Source of the DNA: CAMDTE01 sp034679985
Lineage (GTDB): Bacteria > Bacteroidota > Bacteroidia > Flavobacteriales > Schleiferiaceae
Direction: 5' to 3'
DNA: 37,398 nt
Assembly (NCBI GenBank): GCA_034679985.1
Contig: JAXITR010000017.1
Coordinates: 1 to 37,398 of the forward strand
A program made the position numbers and the translations under genes. Of the stretch, positions 22,988 through 30,641 are shown piece by piece; the first letter of the stretch is position 1; each line of letters opens with the position of its first letter. A model generated the notes under the pieces. The model made no database searches, was not told the origin of the DNA, and saw nothing but the letters and a program-made list of their open reading frames with translations.

Positions 22988-25303
22988 ATGGAAAACATCA
23001 CAACCCTGATTCCGCTGCTTGGCCTGGTTGGTCTGGTAGTAATGATTGTGAAGGCCCTGTGGGTCAACAAGCAAGACGCTGGAGACGCCAACATGGTGGA
23101 ACTGGCCGGGTACATCGCCCGTGGAGCACAAGCCTTTTTGCGTGCCGAATGGCGCGTTTTGTCCGTATTCGTAGTTGTAGCAGCTGTTCTGTTGGGCTGG
23201 TCTGCTGAACTGGAGAAAGTTAAAGACCATACCGACTGGGTCATTGCGGTGGCTTTCGTTATTGGTGCTGTCTTTTCTGCCTTTGCGGGCTGGATTGGCA
23301 TGAACATCGCCACCAAGGCCAACGTGCGCACCACGCAAGCAGCTCGTACCTCATTGAAAAAGGCTTTGGCCGTTTCGTTCACGGGCGGTACGGTAATGGG
23401 CTTGGGTGTTGCCGGCTTGGCGGTACTGGGCTTGGGTACGTTGTACATTGTTTTTGAAGGCATGTACCCCATTGCTCAAGCGTTGGAGGTATTGGCGGGT
23501 TTCTCGCTGGGCGCTGAATCCATTGCCTTGTTCGCACGCGTTGGCGGCGGTATTTACACCAAGGCTGCAGACGTTGGCGCTGACTTGGTGGGCAAGGTTG
23601 AAGCCGGCATTCCGGAAGACGATCCGCGTAACCCCGCCACCATTGCGGACAACGTGGGCGATAACGTGGGCGACGTAGCCGGAATGGGTGCCGATTTGTT
23701 CGGTTCGTACGTAGCTACCATGTTGGCCACCATGGTTTTGGGTCGTGAGGTAGTAAGTGCTGACAATTTCGGCGGTCTTGCCCCCATTTTGTTGCCCATG
23801 ATCATCGCTGGTTTGGGTATTCTTTTCTCCATTGCAGGAACGTTTTTCGTTCGCATTAAAGGAGAAGACAGCTCCGTCATGAACGCTCTGAACATGGGCA
23901 ACTGGAGTTCCATGGTAATGACCGCGGTTTCATCTTATTTCTTGATTGATTGGATGTTGCCTGCAGAAATGACCTTCTCACGAGGTGACGTTCAAACCGT
24001 AATAACCTCCATGGACGTATTCTGGTCCATCATCCTGGGCTTGGTGGTAGGGACCTTAATGAGTTTGGTGACCGAGTACTACACCTCCATGGGGCGTCGT
24101 CCGGTGGACAGCATTGTTCAAAAGTCCGGCACGGGTCACGGCACCAACGTCATTGGTGGTTTGGCCATCGGTATGGAATCTACGGTGTTGCCGATTTTGA
24201 TTTTGGCGGGCGGTATTTACGGAGCCTTTGCTTTGGCCGGTTTGTACGGTGTAGCCATTGCTGCTGCCGGCATGATGGCTACAACTGCGATGCAGTTGGC
24301 TATTGACGCTTTCGGTCCGATTGCCGACAACGCGGGCGGTATTGCGGAAATGAGCCACCTTCCCGCAGAAGTACGTGAGCGCACAGACAATTTGGACGCG
24401 GTGGGCAACACCACAGCTGCTACCGGAAAGGGTTTTGCCATTGCTTCGGCAGCCTTGACCGCGTTGGCTTTGTTTGCGGCCTATGTTGGATTGGCCGGCA
24501 TCACCGGAATCGACATCTACAAGGCAGAGGTTTTGGCGATGTTGTTTGTGGGCGCCATGATTCCGTTCTTCTTCAGCTCCTTGGCCATCAGCGCGGTGGG
24601 CAAGGCAGCCATGGAAATGGTGAAAGAGGTTCGCCGTCAGTTCCGCGAGATTCCAGGCATCATGGAAGGAACTGCGAAGCCCGAGTACGAAAAGTGTGTT
24701 GAAATTTCCACTCAGGCGTCTATCCGCCAAATGATTGCCCCCGGTGCTTTGGCGCTTTTGTCTCCCGTAATCGTTGGTTTCGCCTTCGGTCCAGAAGCTT
24801 TGGGCGGTTTGCTGGCCGGCATCACCGTGAGCGGTGTGTTGATGGGTATGTTCCAAAACAACGCCGGTGGCGCTTGGGACAATGCCAAAAAGAGCTTTGA
24901 AAAAGGAGTGATGATCGATGGTCAGCCGTTTAAGAAAGGTTCTGAGCCGCACAAGGCAGCCGTTACCGGCGACACCGTAGGTGATCCCTTCAAGGATACG
25001 TCCGGCCCGTCCATGAACATCCTCATCAAGTTGACGTCCATCGTGGCTTTGGTGATTGCACCGTTCATCAACGAAGGCGCTGCGGGTCACGCAGGTGCTG
25101 AATCGTGCCACGGTACCGAGATGCATGCCGGTGGCGCAGAAGGCAAATCTTGCTGCTCCTCCATGGGAGCTGCTGCGGATACTACCGTTGCCGCTTCAGG
25201 TGCGGAAAAGGCTTGCTGCGCAGATGGAAAGTCCGACAAAGGAGCCGCCAAGGAGTCTTGCGACCACGGCGACCACGGTGCGGAGCACCACGGTGGTCAT
25301 TGA
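22988..25303 (+). CDS. hppA: K+-dependent membrane-bound pyrophosphatase with Cys/His-rich tail
   Basis: This integral membrane enzyme of about 16 helices couples pyrophosphate hydrolysis to ion pumping. Active-site blocks are clear: YTKAADVGADLVGKVEAGIPEDDPRNPATIADNVGDNVGDVAGMGADLFGSY, and near the end DTVGDPFKDTSGPSMNILIKL. GNTTAATGKG has A477 and G480 where K+-independent enzymes carry Lys and Thr, indicating K+ dependence. E177 (GAESIALF) with G239 (ADLFGS) resembles the Flavobacterium-type enzyme with its gate Glu moved to helix 5, which suggests H+ pumping. From about residue 696 there is a 76-residue tail with 6 Cys and 8 His. The gene follows pdhB by 40 bp. Confidence 0.95.
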   Translation: MENITTLIPLLGLVGLVVMIVKALWVNKQDAGDANMVELAGYIARGAQAFLRAEWRVLSVFVVVAAVLLGWSAELEKVKDHTDWVIAVAFVIGAVFSAFAGWIGMNIATKANVRTTQAARTSLKKALAVSFTGGTVMGLGVAGLAVLGLGTLYIVFEGMYPIAQALEVLAGFSLGAESIALFARVGGGIYTKAADVGADLVGKVEAGIPEDDPRNPATIADNVGDNVGDVAGMGADLFGSYVATMLATMVLGREVVSADNFGGLAPILLPMIIAGLGILFSIAGTFFVRIKGEDSSVMNALNMGNWSSMVMTAVSSYFLIDWMLPAEMTFSRGDVQTVITSMDVFWSIILGLVVGTLMSLVTEYYTSMGRRPVDSIVQKSGTGHGTNVIGGLAIGMESTVLPILILAGGIYGAFALAGLYGVAIAAAGMMATTAMQLAIDAFGPIADNAGGIAEMSHLPAEVRERTDNLDAVGNTTAATGKGFAIASAALTALALFAAYVGLAGITGIDIYKAEVLAMLFVGAMIPFFFSSLAISAVGKAAMEMVKEVRRQFREIPGIMEGTAKPEYEKCVEISTQASIRQMIAPGALALLSPVIVGFAFGPEALGGLLAGITVSGVLMGMFQNNAGGAWDNAKKSFEKGVMIDGQPFKKGSEPHKAAVTGDTVGDPFKDTSGPSMNILIKLTSIVALVIAPFINEGAAGHAGAESCHGTEMHAGGAEGKSCCSSMGAAADTTVAASGAEKACCADGKSDKGAAKESCDHGDHGAEHHGGH

Positions 25304-25326
25304 GCGTTGTAGCCAACGACCGATTG

Positions 25327-25368
25327 AATTAAAAAGGCCCGGGGCATTTGCCCCGGGCCTTTTTAATT
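25327..25368. terminator. Bidirectional terminator between hppA and the SLC13-type gene
   Basis: A perfect 20-bp inverted repeat (25327-25346 and 25349-25368) with a 2-nt spacer. The core GGCCCGGGGCA is flanked by A5 and T5. It serves both convergent genes. Confidence 0.93.
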
Positions 25369-25393
25369 CCCCTATTTTTATTTCCTCGTGCCC

Positions 25394-26797
25394 TCATTTC
25401 AGCAGATCCAAAAGCACAAAGGTTCCGGTAATCAGCAGCATGGACCACACATTCAACCAAGCACCTTTACGCGCCATGTAGCCAATGGTTAATCTGCCGG
25501 ACGCAAACACTACAGCATTGGGCGGCGTGCCCATGGGCAATATAAAAGCGCTGCTGGCACCGATGGTGAGCGGTATGGCCAAGGTCTCAAAAGGAATGCC
25601 TTGGGCTTTGCTCAGCGCCAACACGATGGGCAACAAAGCACTCACCAAGGCCATGTTGCTCAGAAATTCGCTGCTCCAAATGGCAATCCCAGTCACCAAG
25701 AAAATCCAAGCCCAAACCGGCAATTGCCATCCGTGCAGGGCGGTTAAAGCGTCCAACCATCCGCTGGCCATCATGCCGGAAGCAAGGGCCATACCGCCTC
25801 CAAAAAGCAGCAAGATTCCCCACTCAATGCGTTGCGCGTCCTCCCAAGTCAGCAGACGTTTGCCGTGTCGGTCAGACCCTACGAAAAGTGCCAAGGCCCC
25901 CAGTAAACCAATGTGTTGGTCCTTGATGGCCCAGCCCAGAGGGGCAAAGAGGGGCTCCAGTACTTGCTGACCCATCCACGCCAAAGCCACCGCACCAAAG
26001 ATCAAGAGCATGCGTTTTTCGCCCGAAGTCCACGCCTCGGCTTGGGGCCAAACGACCGAACGTAAATCGATCCATTTAATGCCGGAACGAAGCGTGAAAA
26101 ATGCAGCGGTGAGCAGCATCAAGGATAGTGGAAAAGCTACCGAAGACCACTCCATAAATGAGGTTTCAATCCCCAAAACGGACGAACGAAATCCTGCATA
26201 AATCAAATTGGGCGGCGTTCCAATCAAGGTGCCGATGCCTCCTATGTTGGCTCCCCAAGCCATGCCTAGTAAAATACTCCGTTCCAGAGCTAAGGAGTCT
26301 GAACCGTCTGGGTCGCCCGGTAAATGGGCCACTAACGAAAGGGTTAAGGGGAGCATCATAACGGCCGTGGCGGTGTTGCTCATCCACAAACTCAGTCCGT
26401 AGGTTGCGGCCATAACGCCTGCCAACACCCAATCGGTCCGGCGTCCCACTCGACGCAAAATAGCCAGGGCCAAACGTCGATGGAGTCCGTGTTTTTCAAT
26501 ACCTCTTGCCAGAAAGAAGCCGCCCATGAACAGGAAAATGAGCGGATTGCCGTACGATGAGGCCAAAGCAGCGTCGTCCAAAGTTCCGGTGACGCCAAAG
26601 ACCACCAACGGGAGTAGGGCCGTCGCTGCAAGGGGAACAGCCTCCGTGAACCACCACAAAAGCATCCACAAGACCAAACCAAAAACGGTATTCTGTTCCG
26701 GAGTGAAGGTGGCTTGTTGGGCCAGGAGGAACAGCAGCGGCCCCAGCACGAGGGCTGCGGTTTGAAGGGTCCACCGCCTCGGCTGAAGTGCGTTCAT
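25394..26797 (-). CDS. SLC13/DASS family anion:Na+ symporter
   Basis: This 467-residue inner-membrane protein has 11 or more hydrophobic segments. The two family hallmark loops are visible: WMSNTATAVMMLPLTLSL, with the SNT motif that binds Na+ and the carboxylate, and its partner loop MGTPPNAVVFASGRL near the C-terminus. GGFFLARGIEKHGLHRRLALAIL and GANIGGIGTLIGTPPNLIYAG are also typical. Likely substrates are dicarboxylates, sulfate or phosphate; I cannot choose. It starts 16 nt after the deoxynucleoside kinase stop, so the two are probably co-transcribed, with no obvious functional link. Confidence 0.92.
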   Translation of the reverse strand: MNALQPRRWTLQTAALVLGPLLFLLAQQATFTPEQNTVFGLVLWMLLWWFTEAVPLAATALLPLVVFGVTGTLDDAALASSYGNPLIFLFMGGFFLARGIEKHGLHRRLALAILRRVGRRTDWVLAGVMAATYGLSLWMSNTATAVMMLPLTLSLVAHLPGDPDGSDSLALERSILLGMAWGANIGGIGTLIGTPPNLIYAGFRSSVLGIETSFMEWSSVAFPLSLMLLTAAFFTLRSGIKWIDLRSVVWPQAEAWTSGEKRMLLIFGAVALAWMGQQVLEPLFAPLGWAIKDQHIGLLGALALFVGSDRHGKRLLTWEDAQRIEWGILLLFGGGMALASGMMASGWLDALTALHGWQLPVWAWIFLVTGIAIWSSEFLSNMALVSALLPIVLALSKAQGIPFETLAIPLTIGASSAFILPMGTPPNAVVFASGRLTIGYMARKGAWLNVWSMLLITGTFVLLDLLK

Positions 26798-26813
26798 GGG
26801 GTGCTTATAGCGT

Positions 26814-27428
26814 TTAGAAAAGCCCGTTTAATTCGGCGTCCACCCGGCTGATGATCTCGCCCAAATCTTCGGCGCTCTCCGGGAAGCGGTTGTGGTCCAC
26901 GTCAATCACCAGCAAACGGCCCTTGTCGTAGGTGGAAATCCAAGCTTCGTAGCGCTCGTTCAGGCGCTGCAAGTAGTCCAGTCGGATGGAGGTTTCGTAC
27001 GATCGTCCACGTTTTTGGATTTGCCCCACCAGGGTAGGTACCGACGCGCGCAAATAAATCAACAAATCGGGCGCCTGGATGAAACCGTCCATCAAATCAA
27101 AAAGCGCTGAATAATTGTTGAAATCGCGTGAGGTCATCAGGCCCATGGCGTGCAAGTTGGGCGCAAAGATGTACGCATCTTCGTAAATGGTGCGGTCTTG
27201 CACCACTTTCCGGTTGTTCCGGCGGATGTCCACTACTTGCCGGAATCGGCTGTTCAGGAAGTAGATCTGGAGGTTGAACGACCAACGCTGCATTTCGGCA
27301 TAGAAGTCGTCCAAATAGGGGTTTTCATCTACATCCTCAAAGTGTGCTTCCCAACCGTAGTGTCGGGACAACAACTCGGTCAAGGTAGTCTTACCTGACC
27401 CAATATTTCCGGCAATGGCAATGTGCAT
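26814..27428 (-). CDS. Deoxynucleoside kinase (dNK/dGK-dCK family)
   Basis: This 204-residue P-loop kinase phosphorylates deoxynucleosides to monophosphates in the salvage pathway. Motifs: Walker A G7-NIGSGKT (K13), substrate-binding EDVDENPYLDDFYAEMQRWSFNLQIYFLNSRF, the DR motif as QDRTIYEDAYIFA, and LIYLRASVPTLVGQIQKRGRSYE (LID-like Arg residues). The base preferred is not evident. It would complement the nucleoside transporter and thyA in this window. A perfect -7 box, TATCTTTG, ends 4 nt before the ATG. Confidence 0.94.
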   Translation of the reverse strand: MHIAIAGNIGSGKTTLTELLSRHYGWEAHFEDVDENPYLDDFYAEMQRWSFNLQIYFLNSRFRQVVDIRRNNRKVVQDRTIYEDAYIFAPNLHAMGLMTSRDFNNYSALFDLMDGFIQAPDLLIYLRASVPTLVGQIQKRGRSYETSIRLDYLQRLNERYEAWISTYDKGRLLVIDVDHNRFPESAEDLGEIISRVDAELNGLF

Positions 27429-27432
27429 GGAT

Positions 27433-27440
27433 CAAAGATA
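27433..27440 (-). promoter_or_regulatory. -7 promoter element of the deoxynucleoside kinase gene
   Basis: The minus strand reads TATCTTTG (exact), then ATCC and the ATG at 27428. With a start site 5 to 7 nt after the box, the mRNA would have no leader. Confidence 0.75.
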
Positions 27441-27443
27441 GGG

Positions 27444-28967
27444 TTATTCTTGAAAGCGATTGCGGAGCTCCAGCAGCGATTCCAGGTGCGTCCGATCGTT
27501 CCACAGTCGCGGCACTTTGTTTTGGCCGCCCAGCTTGCCTTTTTCCCGCATCCAGCGCTCAAACAATCCCTTGGGAGCCACGTGTACGCGTGGGCGTGCT
27601 AAAATGAGGTCGTCGGTTCGCTTGGAATCGTAGTCTGAATTCAATTCGCGCAAGGTGCGGTCCAAGGCATGAATGAAACCGTCTAGGGACTTGGGTTCGC
27701 GGTGAAATTCCACCAGCCATTCGTGCCCGCCGTTACCGGACGTGCCGTGCCACGGTGCGGCGGTGTAGTCGCACAATTCTGCGTTGAATTCCGAGCACGC
27801 ACGGGCCATGGCCTTCTCCGCGTTGTCTAAAATCACTTCTTCGCCAAAGGCATTGATGTACAATCGGGTGCGTCCGGCAAATTCAATCCGATAGGGGGCC
27901 GTAGATACAAATCGAACGGTATCGCCCGGGAGGTAGCGCCACAAGCCGCCCGCCGTACTGATGACTACCGCGTACGTTTCGCCAACCTCTACGTCGGCTA
28001 AGCCCACCGCCACGGAGTTGGTGCCGCGGTACGCACTCATGGGGATGAATTCAAAATACACGCCGCGGTTGGTCAGCAACGCCATACCGGGGATACCGGA
28101 GCGGTCCTGTACCGCAAAGTAGCCTTCCGTTGCGTTGTAACTTTCCAAATAGTGCAGACGACCTCCCGGAAAAAGCGCGTCAAAACTATCCCGATAGGGG
28201 GCTAAATTCATGGCGCCGTGTGCAAACAACTCCAAGTTGGGCCACAGTTGATGCAAATCTTCAACCCCAGCTTTTTCCAGCGCCCTACGCAGCAGCACCA
28301 AGAGCCACGACGGCACGCCAAAAAGGGAGGTTATGTTTTCGTGCAGAACTTGGTCTACCGTACGCTCCATTTTGTCGTCCCAATCCTCCAATAGGGCCAC
28401 GTCAATGTTTGGACAGGAGCGCCACTGCGCCCAAAAAGGCAGGTTTTGGGTCAAAATGGCGGATAAGTCGCCCGTGCGAACGGGATACTCCGGGTGGGGA
28501 AGTAGGTGTCCGGCCAGCCGGAGTGATTTTCCTTCAAACAGCCGAGAATTTGGGGCCCATCGCTGATACATCGCCAGCAAGTCATGCCCGGCCGCGTAGT
28601 GGTTGCGCACCAGGCTCTCGCGGGTGATGGGAATGAATTTGCTTCGGGTACTGGTGGTTCCGCTGCTCTTTGCAAAGCAAGTCACGGATCCCGGCCAAAG
28701 TCGATCGGGGGCACCGGCCATGGCGTCTTCAATGTAGGGCAACAATTGGTCGTATTCCACCAAAGCAACCTCGTTCCGCCAGGCTTCTTCCGTATGGATT
28801 TTGTCGAAACCGTTCAATGCCCCATACACAGACTGCGATCCGCGTGCCAAGAGCCATTGAAATTCGCGAGACTGATGTTCCAATGGAAGCGCAAAAGCAC
28901 GATCCAAAACGGGGTGCCGTCGGCTCAAATACCAAAACAAGGTGCGGTTGATGGACGGGAGGAACAC
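27444..28967 (-). CDS. GH3 family acyl-adenylating enzyme
   Basis: This 507-residue protein belongs to the family named after plant GH3 auxin-amido synthetases, part of the ANL adenylate-forming enzymes. The ATP-binding motif is FAKSSGTTSTRSKFIPIT, the second motif is YNATEGYFAVQ and the third is YLPGDTVRF. A C-terminal domain with EVILDNAEKAMARACSEF follows. Bacterial members are common in Bacteroidota; their acyl substrate and acceptor are unknown to me. The start is taken as GTG at 28967 because VFLPSINRTLFWYLSRRH fits the family N-terminus. An ATG at 29030 would overlap the divergent gene. It lies 15 nt upstream of the kinase gene, whose promoter is in the gap. Confidence 0.88.
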   Translation of the reverse strand: MFLPSINRTLFWYLSRRHPVLDRAFALPLEHQSREFQWLLARGSQSVYGALNGFDKIHTEEAWRNEVALVEYDQLLPYIEDAMAGAPDRLWPGSVTCFAKSSGTTSTRSKFIPITRESLVRNHYAAGHDLLAMYQRWAPNSRLFEGKSLRLAGHLLPHPEYPVRTGDLSAILTQNLPFWAQWRSCPNIDVALLEDWDDKMERTVDQVLHENITSLFGVPSWLLVLLRRALEKAGVEDLHQLWPNLELFAHGAMNLAPYRDSFDALFPGGRLHYLESYNATEGYFAVQDRSGIPGMALLTNRGVYFEFIPMSAYRGTNSVAVGLADVEVGETYAVVISTAGGLWRYLPGDTVRFVSTAPYRIEFAGRTRLYINAFGEEVILDNAEKAMARACSEFNAELCDYTAAPWHGTSGNGGHEWLVEFHREPKSLDGFIHALDRTLRELNSDYDSKRTDDLILARPRVHVAPKGLFERWMREKGKLGGQNKVPRLWNDRTHLESLLELRNRFQE

Positions 28968-28976
28968 GGGTTGCCG

Positions 28977-28984
28977 TACTTTTA
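28977..28984 (+). promoter_or_regulatory. Candidate -7 element of the DUF2797 gene
   Basis: TACTTTTA, last base differs from TAnnTTTG, 23 nt before the ATG at 29008. A possible GH3 box on the other strand is the poorer TACCTTGC (28998 to 28991). Confidence 0.4.
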
Positions 28985-29007
28985 TTCCCTGCAAGGTACA
29001 AAACCAG

Positions 29008-29817
29008 ATGAACCCACTCTTTCTCCTCAAAAAAATGCGCGCTGTGCGGGAAGATGGCCGCGCGTTGTACTACTTAGACGCTGGATCCATGCCGGTAGCG
29101 GTTCATTCCTTGGTTGGAAAAGAATTGACGCTAGAGGCCACTGGGAAACGCGTGTGCAACGGTTGCCAAAAGGAAGTGGAAGAGTTGTTCCGCATGGGCT
29201 ATTGTCGGTCGTGTTTTTTTACGCACCCGGCCGCAGGCGCCAGCCTGGTTAGCCCGGAGAAAAGTACAGCACATTTGGGCATTGAAGATCGGGATTTAGC
29301 GTACGAGCAAGCCCTGCAGCTCCAGCCCCACGTAGTGTACCTTGCCCATACGGGTGCAGTCAAAGTGGGCGTCACCCGAGCCCAGCAGCCGGAAACCCGG
29401 TGGCTGGACCAAGGTGCAACGGAGGCCATCGTACTGGCCCAAACCACCAATCGGTACGAGGCAGGATTGCTGGAAGTGCACTTGAAAAACTACTTTCCAG
29501 ACAAAACCCAATGGCAATCCCTGGTTAAAGGAACCTCTCCAGTTGGCGTGGACTGGGCCGCGGAACGCACCAAAGCCTTGGAACATTTCCAACCGGAATG
29601 GAGGACTTGGGTGGTGGAGCGCAACGAGCCTTGGCGGGTGAAGTATCCCGTTTTGCACTACGCCACCAAACCCAGCTATTTGTCCCTGGAAAAGACCCCA
29701 GAGTTTACGGGCCGACTGTCCGGAATACGCGGACAGTATTTAATTTTTGAGGACAGCAGGGTGTTCAACGTGCGCGGACACGAAGGGCACGAGGTTCGGT
29801 TGCGCGTTCGCTCGTAG
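29008..29817 (+). CDS. DUF2797 protein with zinc-ribbon-like Cys pairs
   Basis: This 269-residue protein matches what I recall of DUF2797. Two Cys pairs, CNGC and CRSC, are 18 residues apart (about positions 50-75), suggesting bound zinc. The middle part contains HVVYLAHTGAVKVGVTRAQQPETRWLDQGATEAIVLAQTTNRYEAGLLEVHLKN. That resembles a GIY-YIG-like fold (VYLAHTG-x-VKVGVT), but catalytic identity is not certain. The C-terminus is beta-rich (LSGIRGQYLIFEDSRVFNVRGHEGHEVRLRV). Function unknown. The ATG at 29008 gives a family-like start (MNPLFLLKKMRAVREDGRALYYLD). It is divergent from GH3. Confidence 0.82.
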   Translation: MNPLFLLKKMRAVREDGRALYYLDAGSMPVAVHSLVGKELTLEATGKRVCNGCQKEVEELFRMGYCRSCFFTHPAAGASLVSPEKSTAHLGIEDRDLAYEQALQLQPHVVYLAHTGAVKVGVTRAQQPETRWLDQGATEAIVLAQTTNRYEAGLLEVHLKNYFPDKTQWQSLVKGTSPVGVDWAAERTKALEHFQPEWRTWVVERNEPWRVKYPVLHYATKPSYLSLEKTPEFTGRLSGIRGQYLIFEDSRVFNVRGHEGHEVRLRVRS

Positions 29818-29850
29818 CCACCTCCAGCACCGGACTTCGTAAAAACGGGA

Positions 29851-30564
29851 TTATTCGGCCGCCCAATCCAGCTCCTCGCCCTCGCTCAAATCAAAGCGTT
29901 TGCGGAACCACCAAGACGCCGCGTACATAAACGGGGTATCCAGAGCAGCCATGACCACCTTAAACAGCCAGCCGTCCAGGATGTACTGCAGCACCACCGA
30001 AGGTTCCTCGCGGTCGTAGAAGATGATGCCCACCACCAAAACCGTGTCCACCAGCTGGGAAATCATGGTGGAACCGTTGTTGCGCACCCACAAGTGCTTT
30101 CCTTTGGTGACCCATTTCCAAAAGTGAAAAAGGCGCACGTCCACCAACTGCGCCACCAAATAGGCCACCATGGAAGCCAGGATGATCCGCGTGCTGTTGG
30201 AGAAAACCTCCCCAAAAGCGGCGTCGGTCATGGGCGAACCGGCAATGGCCGGAAACAAACCAGCCAAGTAGATGGACAACAAAACAAACAAGAGCACCAC
30301 AAAGCCGGTGTACACCACGTAGTCCGTCTTTTTCTTGCCGTAAAACTCGCTCAAAATATCCGTCATCAAAAAGGTCAAAGGGTAGGGAAGGATGCCTGCG
30401 GATACCACAAAAACCTTGAAGCCCAAGTCGATTTCAATGAATTTATTGGACAGCAAATTGCACACCACTAAGGCGGCGGTGAACAAAGAAGCCAAAACCA
30501 AGTAGGGCACCAGTACCGCTTGGGTAGATGCCTGGGGTTTGCGAACGGATTTGGACGAATTCAT
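29851..30564 (-). CDS. Queuosine precursor transporter, YhhQ/VUT family
   Basis: A 237-residue membrane protein with about six helices. Family features are NLLSNKFIEIDLGFKVFVVSAGILPYPLTFLMTDILSEFYGKKKTDYVVYTGF and ASMVAYLVAQLVDVRLFHFWKWVTKGKHLWVRNNGSTMISQLVDTVL. YhhQ imports the queuosine precursors preQ0 or preQ1 for tRNA modification; the family also had the older label DUF165. It lies 77 nt downstream of sppA on the same strand. No queuosine biosynthesis gene is in the window. Confidence 0.92.
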   Translation of the reverse strand: MNSSKSVRKPQASTQAVLVPYLVLASLFTAALVVCNLLSNKFIEIDLGFKVFVVSAGILPYPLTFLMTDILSEFYGKKKTDYVVYTGFVVLLFVLLSIYLAGLFPAIAGSPMTDAAFGEVFSNSTRIILASMVAYLVAQLVDVRLFHFWKWVTKGKHLWVRNNGSTMISQLVDTVLVVGIIFYDREEPSVVLQYILDGWLFKVVMAALDTPFMYAASWWFRKRFDLSEGEELDWAAE

Positions 30565-30641
30565 CCTGCTTCAACAACTTTTTGGCCAACAGGTTCGCAG
30601 CAGGTTGAATCCATTAAATCAAACCAACCCTTTTGACCTTG

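Noticed and set aside
24056..25126. 356-codon open frame opposite hppA
   Set aside because: Shadow of the highly conserved pyrophosphatase; His/Asn/Gln-rich translation typical of antisense frames.
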